The translations under genes and the position numbers were made by a program. From UBA6136 sp964386975 (lineage in GTDB: Bacteria > Pseudomonadota > Gammaproteobacteria > Methylococcales > Methylococcaceae), in the NCBI GenBank assembly GCA_964386975.1, contig CAYLUS010000001.1:1-64000 (forward strand): a stretch of 64,000 bases of DNA. The letters run 5' to 3'. Every line of letters begins with the position of its first letter. Within the stretch, counting starts at the first letter, position 1. The notes beneath the pieces were generated by a model, which worked only from the letters and a program-made list of their open reading frames with translations, ran no database searches and had not been told where the DNA came from. Positions 9,052 through 17,680 of this stretch are shown here, piece by piece.

Positions 9052-11127
9052 TCAATCCCGAATCCAGACGTCCTCCAGTTGCGTCGGGACCCTGGGTGAC
9101 TCCGTATTGGGTGGGTGGGCGTTGCCGACGATCACGGCTCTGCAAATGCGCATCGTATCCAACACCAGTACCCAGGTCACGATAATGAACAACAGGGTCA
9201 GACCCGCATCCAGATAGTCATTGAATAACAGGCGTGGCACCTTGGCGAGAAACTCTGGCGCTACCCCTTCACGGCTGGCTTTAAGGGACAGCTCCTGCGC
9301 ATGGGCCAAAAATCCGACACGCAGCTCCGGGCTGAATAACTTTTCAAATGCAGCTGTCGTGGTGATCACCAGAAGCCAACCTAAGGGAACTGCACTCACC
9401 CAGACATAACGGAGTTTGCCGCTTTTAACGAGAATGGTCGTTGCCACACACAAGGCAATACCGGCCAGCATCTGGTTGGCAATGCCAAACAGTGGCCAGA
9501 GGCTATTGATTCCCCCCAGCGGATCCATGACCCCATTGTAGAGCAGCCAGCCCCATCCCGAGACGACCAGTGCGCTGCTGAGGATAATGCCCGGGTACCA
9601 GGACGTTTGCCCCAGCCGTGGCCACCAGTTTCCGAGAATATCCTGCAACATGAAGCGCGCCACACGGGTTCCTGCATCGAGGGTTGTCAGTATGAACAGG
9701 GCCTCAAACATGATGGCAAAGTGATACCACAGCGAGAGCAAGTGCTCGCCGAAGAGGGTGGCAAAAAGACTCGCCATGCCAACGGCCAGTGAGGGCGCAC
9801 CGCCGGTTCTGGCAAACAGCGTCGCCTCCCCCATCTCCCGTGCCAGGTGATTCATTTGCTCGACCGTCACAGGAAAACCCCAGGCGCTGATGGTTTGTAC
9901 CGCCTCGGCTGCCTCCAAGCCAACGATCCCCGAGGGACTGTTAATGGCAAAGAAGACGCCCGGGTCCAGGACGGTTGCCGCGACCATTGCCATGATGGCC
10001 ACAAAGGATTCCATCATCATCGCCCCATACCCGATCAGGCGAGCGTCCCGCTCATTGGCGATCAGCTTCGGTGTCGTTCCCGAGGCAATCAGGGCGTGAA
10101 ATCCCGAAATTGCACCGCAGGCAATGGTGATAAAGACGAAGGGGAAGAGACTGCCCCCGAAAATCGGGCCGGTCCCGTCGACAAACCGGGTCACCGCCGG
10201 CATCCTGACCTCCGGATGCAGCACGATGATGGCAACGGCAAGGGCGGCAATGGTCCCCAGTTTCATGAAGGTGGAGAGATAGTCTCTGGGAGCCAGCAAC
10301 AGCCATACCGGCAGGACCGCCGCCGCAAAACCGTAGGCAATCACCATCAGCGCCAGGGACTCGCCCTCAAAGTCAAGCAGAGTCCGGAGGCCCGGGTGAT
10401 TGTCTACCTCGCCCCCACCCCACACGGCGAGAAGTAGCAGGGTGACGCCAAGGGCTGTCGACTCGATGACGCGGCCCGGGCGGATGCGGGTCATGTAAAT
10501 GCCGACTACCATGGCAATCGGGATCGTGGCCCCAACCGTCGAGGTTGCCCAGGGACTGTGCTTCATGGCGTTGACGACAATCAATCCAAGCACCGCAATC
10601 AGAATAATCATGATGCACATGACACCCAGCATGGCTGCACCACCCCCGATCGGGCCCAGCTCGTCACGCGCCATCTGCCCAAGCGACCGTCCATTGCGTC
10701 TTAGCGAGCAGAACAGCACCACGAAATCCTGAACACACCCCCCGATCACTGCGCCCACCAGAATCCATAGTGTTCCAGGAAGGTAGCCAAACTGGGCCGC
10801 CAGTGTGGGACCAATGAGGGGACCTGGCCCCGCAATGGCGGCAAAGTGGTGTCCAAAGACCACCCATTTGTTGGTCGGAACGAAATCCCGCCCATCGTCG
10901 AGACGTTCCGCCGGTGTCGCCCGCCCTGGATCCAGCATCAGGACCTTCGCCGCAAGGAAGGCGCTGTAAAAGCGATAGCCCAGGGCATAGACGCACACCG
11001 CGGCAGTAACAAACCAGATCGAATTGACCGGCTCACCGCGGTTGAAGGCAATGCCGGCGAGCGCAAAAACGGCGAGCGATGCAACCAGGAACCAGAAAAT
11101 CAGCCAGCGTCGGGGGGTATGAAGCAT
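9052..11127 (-). CDS. cstA: Carbon starvation protein CstA (pyruvate/peptide transporter family)
   Basis: This 691-aa integral membrane protein has about 16-18 hydrophobic segments. CstA-family signatures include FGHHFAAIAGPGPLIGP, the segment around GCVQDFVVLFCSLRRNGRSL and SGFHALIASGTTPKLIANE. E. coli CstA (701 aa) and BtsT take up peptides or pyruvate, so substrate assignment here is by family only. The ATG at 11127 has only a weak AAGAG sequence upstream. It starts 31 nt after the aminotransferase stop and may be co-transcribed with it. No adjacent small YbdD/CstA-associated ORF was seen in the 88 nt downstream. Confidence 0.93.
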   Translation of the reverse strand: MLHTPRRWLIFWFLVASLAVFALAGIAFNRGEPVNSIWFVTAAVCVYALGYRFYSAFLAAKVLMLDPGRATPAERLDDGRDFVPTNKWVVFGHHFAAIAGPGPLIGPTLAAQFGYLPGTLWILVGAVIGGCVQDFVVLFCSLRRNGRSLGQMARDELGPIGGGAAMLGVMCIMIILIAVLGLIVVNAMKHSPWATSTVGATIPIAMVVGIYMTRIRPGRVIESTALGVTLLLLAVWGGGEVDNHPGLRTLLDFEGESLALMVIAYGFAAAVLPVWLLLAPRDYLSTFMKLGTIAALAVAIIVLHPEVRMPAVTRFVDGTGPIFGGSLFPFVFITIACGAISGFHALIASGTTPKLIANERDARLIGYGAMMMESFVAIMAMVAATVLDPGVFFAINSPSGIVGLEAAEAVQTISAWGFPVTVEQMNHLAREMGEATLFARTGGAPSLAVGMASLFATLFGEHLLSLWYHFAIMFEALFILTTLDAGTRVARFMLQDILGNWWPRLGQTSWYPGIILSSALVVSGWGWLLYNGVMDPLGGINSLWPLFGIANQMLAGIALCVATTILVKSGKLRYVWVSAVPLGWLLVITTTAAFEKLFSPELRVGFLAHAQELSLKASREGVAPEFLAKVPRLLFNDYLDAGLTLLFIIVTWVLVLDTMRICRAVIVGNAHPPNTESPRVPTQLEDVWIRD

Positions 11128-11158
11128 AAAAACTCTTGTTTGATCTGGATCGGCCGGT

Positions 11159-12278
11159 CTAGACGAGCGCAGTCAGTCCATCCACCAGCCGCTGGCCTCC
11201 TATCCGCGCAAGTTCCGGCGTCAGAGAGCCATAGGAGATTCGAATATAGCATTCTTCCGACGGGCCAAAGGCCTCTCCCGGAATCACGGCAACGCCATGT
11301 TTTTCCACCAACGCCTGGGCCAGATTCAGGGAGGATCTCTTCGTGTTGACTCTGAGAAAGAGATAAAAAGCCCCATCTGCTGTCGGCAACTCCACCCTTC
11401 CCTTCACAGAGGAAAGATGCTGCATCAGCACCTCTCGGGCATCCCCGATGACACCGCGATGTCGGCCGGGATACTCACGACCTCTTTCCAGAGCCTTCAG
11501 CGCAAGGCGCTGAGAGGCCCTTGGAGGGCAGATCAGGTTGGTATCCTGAATCTTGAGTATCGAACCATAGAGCGACTCCGGAACCACCATGTAACCGACC
11601 CGCCAGGCTGCCATACCAAATGATTTCGATAGCGAATAAAGGCTGATGGTATGCCCCTCGGCACCTTCAATCGATGCCGGCGAGAAATGCGGGACCGCCG
11701 CCCAGGTAAAGTATTCATAGGCTTCATCGGAAATGTGAAACAGACCCGCTCCCCGACACAAGCCATTGACGGCCCTCAAAAGGGGCTCAGGATAGACTGC
11801 ACCGGTCGGATTATTGGGCGACACGGTCACAATGGCCCGGGTTTTCGGGGTAATCGCTGCGGCCATTGCCTCAAGATCGGGCTGATAATCCCGATCGGTC
11901 GGCACCGGCACCGGCACCGGCGTGCAGCCCACCATGCGAATGGCCATTTCATGATTAAAGTAGTAGGGCATCGGCAAAATGACNNNNNNNNNNNNNNNNN
12001 NNNNNNNNNNNNNNNNNNNNNNNNNNNNNNNNNNNNNNNNNNNNNNNNNNNNNNNNNNNNNNNNNNNNNNNNNNNNNNNNNNNCGCACCATAGAGGTGGT
12101 CTTGGACCTGCCACTCCCCCACATTGAGCGCATGCATGGCTTCTCGAGGAGGGCCATACCCGACCACCCCTTGCCCCAAGGACAAGGCACCCGGACACTG
12201 CTGTAACCAGCCGGCCACCACCGGGATGATCGGGGACTGAATGTCAGTGACGCGCTGTGCGGGAGAAAACAAAACCAT
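11159..12278 (-). CDS. PLP-dependent class I/II aminotransferase, interrupted by an assembly gap
   Basis: This is a fold-type I aminotransferase. The N-terminal part (ATG at 12278, with GALSLGQGVVGYGPP) and the C-terminal part (from VILPMPYYFNHEMA to the stop at 11159) lie on either side of 100 N. The C-terminal part has SPNNPTGAVYP, ISDEAYEYFTW and the PLP-lysine motif SLSKSFGMAAWRVGY. The two parts are in different frames across the placeholder, so the true gap length must be a multiple of three. The family normally has about 50 residues between these blocks (the TAGSNMGF-like region), so the real gap is probably nearer 150 nt. The amino-acid substrate cannot be told. It lies just upstream of cstA. 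Confidence 0.85.
11984..12083. other. Scaffold gap, 100 N, inside the aminotransferase gene
   Basis: A run of exactly 100 undetermined bases, the usual fixed-size placeholder. It removes the PLP phosphate-binding glycine-rich region of the aminotransferase and shifts the apparent reading frame. Confidence 0.98.
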
Positions 12279-12418
12279 GAACCATCTTCAAGAAATGACC
12301 TCCCCGGGAAGAGAAGGCAAGACACAAGGTAACACCGCGTAGAATTGGGACAGCGAGCACGCCCTGAGACTGAATGTTTTCGCTCTGTGCTAAAGTTTAC
12401 TAAATTACTTGGTTTTTA

Positions 12419-13738
12419 ATGATGTCTTGCGCCGATCTCATCATAGCTGCTCCCTGGCTCATTCCCATTGAGCCTCTCGGGGTCGTGCTTGAGGACCATG
12501 CCATCGTGGTTGAAAACGGCCGCATCGCGGACGTCCTGCCTAGAGCCCTCGCGCAACAATATCACCCCCAGTGCCCGTTTGAAGACCTCGAGGGACAGGT
12601 GCTTCTACCGGGATTGGTCAACACGCACTGCCATGCAGCGATGTCGCTGATGCGTGGCATTGCGGATGATCTGCCACTCATGGACTGGCTGACCCATCAC
12701 ATCTGGCCGCTGGAGCAACGCTGGGTGGGTGACAGCTTCGTCAGAGACGGGACACAACTGGCCATTGCCGAAATGATCCGTGGCGGTATTACCACGTTCA
12801 ATGACATGTACTTCTTTCCAGAGGTCACGGCACTGGAGGTGACCCGGGCTGGAATGCGGGCCACCCTCGGACTCATTGCCATCGATTTTCCGACCGCCTG
12901 GGCGAAGGACCCCGATGAGTATCTGCAAAAAGGCTTGGCGCTGAGAGACGAGTACCTCAACGACTCGCTGGTTTCCTTTGCCCTTGCGCCGCACGCCCCT
13001 TATACCGTCTCCGACCCTTTATTTCTGAGAATAGGAACCCTGGCTTCCGAGCTGGATCTGCCGATTCATACGCACCTTCATGAAACAGCCGATGAAATCG
13101 CACAAGGGCTCAAACAATTTGGTGTCCGGCCCTTAAAGCGCCTTCAAAATCTGAATCTGCTTGGTCCCGGCTTCATGGCGGTGCATATGACGCAGCTCAT
13201 CGAGAGCGAAATGGAGTTGCTTGCGGAGACCGGCGCCCATGTGATCCACTGCCCGGAATCGAATCTCAAGCTCGCCAGTGGATTCTGTCCCGTCTCCGAA
13301 CTGATCGGCCGTGGGGTCAATGTGGGGCTCGGTACTGATGGTGCGGCCAGCAACAATGACCTGAACCTCATGGGTGAAATGCGGACAGCCGCCCTGATCG
13401 CCAAAGCCGCCAGCGGCAACGCTGCGGCCCTACCGGCTCCCGAAGCGCTTGCGATGGCAACCCTTGGGGGTGCCCGGGCACTGGGACTGGATCATCGCAT
13501 CGGGTCCTTGGTTCCGGGCAAGGCCGCCGACTTCATCAGCGTTGACCTTCGATCGATCGAAACAGCACCGGGTTTCAACCCGATCTCGGACCTGGTCTAT
13601 GCGGCCGATCGCCAGCTGGTGTCCAATGTCTGGATCGAGGGGAAACGGCTTCTCAAGAACCGTCAACTTCTCACCCTTGACCTCGACGAGGTCCGGCAAC
13701 GGTGTGCCTATTGGCATCAGCGACTCAGCACACATTAA
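12419..13738 (+). CDS. mtaD: 5-methylthioadenosine / S-adenosylhomocysteine deaminase (TRZ/ATZ family)
   Basis: This metal-dependent amidohydrolase has 439 aa and probably deaminates MTA or SAH at the adenine ring. It has the metal-binding LVNTHCHAAMSLMRG, the HTHLHE segment, the APHAPYTVSD substrate loop, a metal histidine in FMAVHMTQL and the catalytic GTDGAASNND. Two ATGs in tandem (12419, 12422) follow a poor ribosome site. The next gene is ubiG, whose reaction makes SAH, and the mtaD-ubiG-phosphatase-yciK order also occurs in Pseudomonas. Guanine or other aminohydrolase activity is possible but less likely. Confidence 0.88.
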   Translation: MMSCADLIIAAPWLIPIEPLGVVLEDHAIVVENGRIADVLPRALAQQYHPQCPFEDLEGQVLLPGLVNTHCHAAMSLMRGIADDLPLMDWLTHHIWPLEQRWVGDSFVRDGTQLAIAEMIRGGITTFNDMYFFPEVTALEVTRAGMRATLGLIAIDFPTAWAKDPDEYLQKGLALRDEYLNDSLVSFALAPHAPYTVSDPLFLRIGTLASELDLPIHTHLHETADEIAQGLKQFGVRPLKRLQNLNLLGPGFMAVHMTQLIESEMELLAETGAHVIHCPESNLKLASGFCPVSELIGRGVNVGLGTDGAASNNDLNLMGEMRTAALIAKAASGNAAALPAPEALAMATLGGARALGLDHRIGSLVPGKAADFISVDLRSIETAPGFNPISDLVYAADRQLVSNVWIEGKRLLKNRQLLTLDLDEVRQRCAYWHQRLSTH

Positions 13739-13781
13739 GACCTCGTTACCTTATCCATCCTCCTCGCGCAAGAAACTACCC

Positions 13782-14495
13782 ATGACCACCGCAGAAAATG
13801 TCAACGATCACGAAATCCAGAAGTTTGGTGCCTTGGCTGACCGCTGGTGGGATGATCGGGGTGAGTTCAAAACCTTGCATGCCGTCAATCCCCTGCGGTT
13901 GCAATTCATTCGGACCCATGCCGAACTGAGGGATCAGCGGGTCATCGACGTGGGGTGCGGGGGCGGCATCCTGAGCGAAGGTCTGGCGCGGGCCGGTGCC
14001 AAGGTCACCGGCATTGACCTCGGTGCCGACCTTCTGGAAGTTGCCCGCGCGCATGCAGAAGAGGGGGGACTCTCGATTGACTATCTAAAAACCAGCGTGG
14101 AGGCTTATGCAAGCCAACATGCGGAGACCTTCGATCATCTGACCTGCATGGAAATGCTGGAACACGTTCCCGATCCCGTATCGGTCGTCAGAGCGTGCGC
14201 CGAGCTGGTCAAGCCGGGTGGGCGACTGTTTTTTTCGACCCTGAACCGCAAGCTCAAGGCCTACCTGCTGGCCATTGTCGGCGCCGAATACCTCCTTCGG
14301 ATGATTCCCAAGGGGACACATGATTTTTCGACTTTCATTCGCCCCTCCGAAATCGGCCGCTGGGCCCGCGAAGCGGGCCTTGACCTGATCGACATGGATG
14401 GAGTGGTCTATAACCCCTTGACCGGTCAGTTCAGCCTGAGCCCGAAAGATATTGACGTGAACTACCTGATCGTCTTCGAGAAGCCCCGTTCATGA
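13782..14495 (+). CDS. ubiG: Ubiquinone biosynthesis O-methyltransferase UbiG
   Basis: UbiG carries out both O-methylations in ubiquinone synthesis using SAM. The 237-aa protein begins with NVNDHEIQKFGALADRWWD, a UbiG signature. It has the SAM motif VIDVGCGGG (54-62), the acidic motif VTGIDLG, and the membrane-contacting KGTHDFSTFIRPSEI segment. I chose the ATG at 13782 because it matches the family N-terminus, although the frame is open further upstream. It sits 43 nt after mtaD and overlaps the next gene by ATGA. Confidence 0.96.
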   Translation: MTTAENVNDHEIQKFGALADRWWDDRGEFKTLHAVNPLRLQFIRTHAELRDQRVIDVGCGGGILSEGLARAGAKVTGIDLGADLLEVARAHAEEGGLSIDYLKTSVEAYASQHAETFDHLTCMEMLEHVPDPVSVVRACAELVKPGGRLFFSTLNRKLKAYLLAIVGAEYLLRMIPKGTHDFSTFIRPSEIGRWAREAGLDLIDMDGVVYNPLTGQFSLSPKDIDVNYLIVFEKPRS

Positions 14496-15226
14496 GTGCA
14501 CAAGGCGCCGCATCTCCATTTCGCGTTCAAGGGGTGCTCTTTGACCTCGACGGCACGCTGCTCGACACCGCAGAGGATCTCATGGCAGCCGCCAACCAAG
14601 CCCTTCTTGGCGAGGGGCTTCTGCCGTGTCCTGCCGATGAACTCAAGCCCCAGATCTCAGGGGGCGCCAGGAGCATGATCAGCTATTGGCTGGTTAAGTC
14701 TCATGAGAAACGGAATGCAGCGCCGTTTCCAAGCGTCAATGTCGTCTCTCTCGAGCATGAATCCCTGTTCGAGCGTCTGGTGGAGCAGATGCTGAATTTC
14801 TACGAGGCAAATCCAGCCCGCCATACCCGTTATTTCGAAGGCATGGAGCGGGTGCTCGATGTTCTGGATCAAAAAGGAATTCCCTGGGGGATCGTCACCA
14901 ATAAACGCAGCCGTTTTACCAACCCACTGGCTCAGGCGATCGGGCTGGATCGACGAACGGATTGCATTGTCAGCGGCGATACTACTGCCGAGAGTAAACC
15001 CCACCCTTTACCACTCCTGGAGGCCAGCCGGCGTCTGGGCATTCGTCCGGAAAACTGCGTCTATATTGGCGATGCCGCTCGTGATATCGAGGCCGGACGG
15101 CGCGCAGGCATGGCGACGCTGGCCGCGCTTTATGGTTACCTGGCATCGGGTGAAGATGTCGATACATGGGCCGCCGATGACGCGATTGAAGTCCCGGAAG
15201 ATCTTCTGGTATGGATGGAGAGCTAG
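14492..15226 (+). CDS. HAD phosphatase, MupP/Gph-like (N-acetylmuramate-6-phosphate or phosphoglycolate phosphatase)
   Basis: This 244-aa HAD hydrolase has the nucleophile motif FDLDGTLLDT (Asp18, Asp20), IVTNKRSRF as motif II, Lys in SKPHPLPLLEA, and IGDAARDIEAGRRAG as motif IV. Such proteins are usually annotated as phosphoglycolate phosphatase. The SGGARSM segment, the WGIVTNK and YGYLASGEDVDTWAAD stretches, and the position between ubiG and yciK resemble Pseudomonas MupP, which recycles peptidoglycan. It carries an apparent short insertion around residues 70-85. I favour MupP-like but cannot exclude Gph. Its start overlaps the ubiG stop (ATGA). Confidence 0.85.
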   Translation: MSAQGAASPFRVQGVLFDLDGTLLDTAEDLMAAANQALLGEGLLPCPADELKPQISGGARSMISYWLVKSHEKRNAAPFPSVNVVSLEHESLFERLVEQMLNFYEANPARHTRYFEGMERVLDVLDQKGIPWGIVTNKRSRFTNPLAQAIGLDRRTDCIVSGDTTAESKPHPLPLLEASRRLGIRPENCVYIGDAARDIEAGRRAGMATLAALYGYLASGEDVDTWAADDAIEVPEDLLVWMES

Positions 15227-15229
15227 TGT

Positions 15230-15940
15230 ATGCAGCCGACACTGGAAGGCCAGGTAATTTTAGTGACCGGCGCCTCGGGGGTCTTCGGAAGGGCTTGCGC
15301 CAAGCGCCTGGCCGCGCTCAAAGCCACCGTCATTCTGATGGGGCGCCGAACCCAAAAGCTGGAAACGCTTTACGATGAAATCCTTGAAGCGGCACTGCCA
15401 ACCCCCTGGCTGCTCCCACTCGACTTTGCACAGCCCGGCGAAAACGCCTTTCTAGACACCGCCGAGATGATCGAGACTCAACTGGGCCGGCTGGATGGCA
15501 TCATCCACTGCGCCGCCGAGCTCGGCTATCTCTTGCCGCTCAGTGAAATGGATGCCGGACGCTGGCAACGACTGATGGACGTGAACCTAAACGCACCGCT
15601 GTCGCTCACCCAGGCGGTGCTCCCTCTTCTGAAGCGCTCGGGTCATGGCAGGGCCGTTTTTATCGGAGACAGCGCAACTGGCAGTGGCAAGGCTTTCTGG
15701 GGCGCCTACGGCGTTGCTAAGGCGGGACTCAAGGCCTATGCGGGCATTTTCCAGCAAGAGATGGAAAATTTCGGTCTCAAGAGCCTGTATTTTGAGCCGA
15801 ACGCCATGCGATCGCCGATCCGCCTTAGTGCTTACCCGGGCGAGGATCACCCCTCACTGCCCTCCCCTGAAGTCCCGGCGCAACGCCTTATTGAGGCCTA
15901 CCTCGAAGGCCCCTTTCAACCTACCCAATTCCCCGTATGA
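15230..15940 (+). CDS. Short-chain dehydrogenase/reductase, YciK-like
   Basis: This classical SDR of 236 aa has the nucleotide-binding VTGASGVFGRA motif, a GIIHCAAELG segment replacing the usual NNAG region, and a catalytic Tyr/Lys pair in YGVAKAG, preceded by GDSATGS. The Arg in the GRRTQK stretch suggests NADP preference. It resembles E. coli YciK, an oxidoreductase without a firmly established physiological substrate. It starts 3 nt after the phosphatase stop and overlaps sufT by ATGA, so it belongs to the mtaD-sufT unit. Confidence 0.85.
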   Translation: MQPTLEGQVILVTGASGVFGRACAKRLAALKATVILMGRRTQKLETLYDEILEAALPTPWLLPLDFAQPGENAFLDTAEMIETQLGRLDGIIHCAAELGYLLPLSEMDAGRWQRLMDVNLNAPLSLTQAVLPLLKRSGHGRAVFIGDSATGSGKAFWGAYGVAKAGLKAYAGIFQQEMENFGLKSLYFEPNAMRSPIRLSAYPGEDHPSLPSPEVPAQRLIEAYLEGPFQPTQFPV

Positions 15941-16497
15941 GCATGAACGGTTACGGACGAGAAAACATTTGCCTTCTCAGAGAGGTCAACATCATCCGCA
16001 TTCCGGATGGAACACCATCAACGCTGCCTCAAGGCCACATGGTCACTTTGACCCAGTCGCTGGGTGGCAGCTTTACGGTGCTGGATGAGACTGGCCACAT
16101 GGTTCGTATTGCCGGTGAGGATGCTGACGCTCTTGGGAAAGAGCCGACAATCCAGACCAATCTGGACAGCGGCACGGATCCAGAGACGGTTGAGAAGAAT
16201 GTCATGGAGGTCTTAAAGACCATCTATGACCCGGAGATTCCCGTCAATATTGTCGAGCTGGGCCTTATATACCATTGTCATGTCACACCTCAGGGGGAAA
16301 ACCTCAACAATGTTCACGTCATTATGACGCTGACTGCCCCAGGTTGCGGCATGGGACCAGTCTTGCAACTCGATGCAGAGAACGCCATCCGAGGCCTTGA
16401 AGGGGTCAAGAATGTGCGTGTAGAGGTCGTTTTTGATCCGCCCTGGTCACGCGAGCGCATGTCAGAAGCGGCCCTCTTGCAACTGGGCATGCTCTAG
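15937..16497 (+). CDS. sufT: Putative Fe-S cluster assembly protein SufT (DUF59/MIP18)
   Basis: This 186-aa protein has an N-terminal SufT-specific domain (about 1-70) and a DUF59/MIP18 domain. The latter carries IYDPEIPVNIVELGLIY and TAPGCGMGPVLQLDAE. The conserved Cys in APGCG is present. SufT proteins assist maturation of Fe-S proteins. No other suf or isc gene is in the window. It closes the plus-strand mtaD cluster. Its TAG stop overlaps the stop of the opposing MFS gene in the shared sequence CTAG. Confidence 0.88.
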   Translation: MSMNGYGRENICLLREVNIIRIPDGTPSTLPQGHMVTLTQSLGGSFTVLDETGHMVRIAGEDADALGKEPTIQTNLDSGTDPETVEKNVMEVLKTIYDPEIPVNIVELGLIYHCHVTPQGENLNNVHVIMTLTAPGCGMGPVLQLDAENAIRGLEGVKNVRVEVVFDPPWSRERMSEAALLQLGML

Positions 16498-17657
16498 GCA
16501 ACGGACGTTCTTTTAGGCCTCTCCACCCACAAGAGCGCCAGCAGGAAACCCAAGCCACTCAGGCCTGCGACCAGGGCGAAGGTCGTCTCACCCCCGAACA
16601 AAGACCAGCTCTTTCCGCCCAGAAGGCTCCCCAGCGCCCCACCAAGGCCATAACAAATCCCACTGTAAAAAGCCTGGCCCTTGGCATGATGTGGCCCCTT
16701 GAAGTGGCGGTGAACGATCCCGATTGCCGCCAAGTGCGCGCAGCCAAAAGTCGCCGCATGCAGGGTCTGCGCAAGGATCAGGAGCTCAAGCTGACGGGCG
16801 CCCAAGGCCATCACCGACCAGCGCAGCAACGCCATCGACAGACTCATCAGCAAAAGACTGCGGCTGCTGGCAGCAACGGGCGCGTAATTCAGGATGAGAA
16901 ATAGCAGGATCTCCGCAATCACCCCCAAGGCCCAAAGTGCGCCGATCCAGTCATCCGGGTAGCCCAACTGCTTGAGGTAAAGCGAGAAAAATGAATAGTA
17001 GGGACCATGTCCGAGCTGCAAAAGGGTTGCGGCCAGAAAAAAAGCCAGCACGCTTTTTCGACTCAGGATCGCCCGAAGCGAGGCGTTGGTATCGGCTTGG
17101 GGAGCCGCGGGACGCTCCGGTATGGTCAGTGTCACCAGCACCTGGACCAAGAGCAATGCCATCAGCAATTCAGGGAGCCAGTTCAACAGCGGCCAATGAT
17201 CCAGAAGCTCACCTAGGACCAAGACCGCCCCGATGAAGCCGATGGATCCCCACATGCGGATCCGGCCATATGCCCTGGCATCAGAAAGATGCCCCAGTGT
17301 CACGGTTTCAAAGAGTGGCAGGGTTGCATTCCAGCAAAAGCTGAAAAGGCCCAACGCCCAGAGCATGGGGGCCAGCCCCTTTTTATCGGCAAGAATCAAT
17401 AGAAAGGCGAGAAAAGCGAGAAGAGAGGCAAGCCGCACAAGCCCGATCGCAGACCCCCGCCGATCGGCAAACCAGCCCCAAAGTCCTGGAGAAAAAATCT
17501 TGGTCGCCGGAATGATGGCCATGACCGCGCCGATGCCGACGGCGTCAAATCCGGCCGCTTCAAGATAAAGCGGAAAAAAGGGGACCAGAACCCCGAGCAC
17601 TGAGAAGTAGGCCAGATAGAACGCCGCGAGGCGGCAAGTCGGAACGCGGCTCGCCAT
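16494..17657 (-). CDS. MFS transporter (HcaT/MFS_1-like)
   Basis: This 387-aa protein has 12 predicted membrane segments and the short LGVLVPFFPLYLEAAG N-terminus found in the nucleoside/phenylpropionate (LacY/HcaT-like) branch of the major facilitator superfamily. Between helices 2 and 3 the loop reads GWFADRRGS. An AGGAG sequence lies 9 nt before the ATG. It starts 23 nt after the aroC stop, a pairing also seen in Pseudomonas, so it is likely in the aroC operon. The substrate is unknown. Confidence 0.85.
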   Translation of the reverse strand: MASRVPTCRLAAFYLAYFSVLGVLVPFFPLYLEAAGFDAVGIGAVMAIIPATKIFSPGLWGWFADRRGSAIGLVRLASLLAFLAFLLILADKKGLAPMLWALGLFSFCWNATLPLFETVTLGHLSDARAYGRIRMWGSIGFIGAVLVLGELLDHWPLLNWLPELLMALLLVQVLVTLTIPERPAAPQADTNASLRAILSRKSVLAFFLAATLLQLGHGPYYSFFSLYLKQLGYPDDWIGALWALGVIAEILLFLILNYAPVAASSRSLLLMSLSMALLRWSVMALGARQLELLILAQTLHAATFGCAHLAAIGIVHRHFKGPHHAKGQAFYSGICYGLGGALGSLLGGKSWSLFGGETTFALVAGLSGLGFLLALLWVERPKRTSVA

Positions 17658-17680
17658 CGCTCCAGGCTCCTGGAATTCCG

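Noticed and set aside
11159..12325. Single uninterrupted aminotransferase frame starting at 12325
   Set aside because: The first 80 residues in that frame do not resemble an aminotransferase. The true N-terminus is in another frame, and the join across 100 N is artificial.
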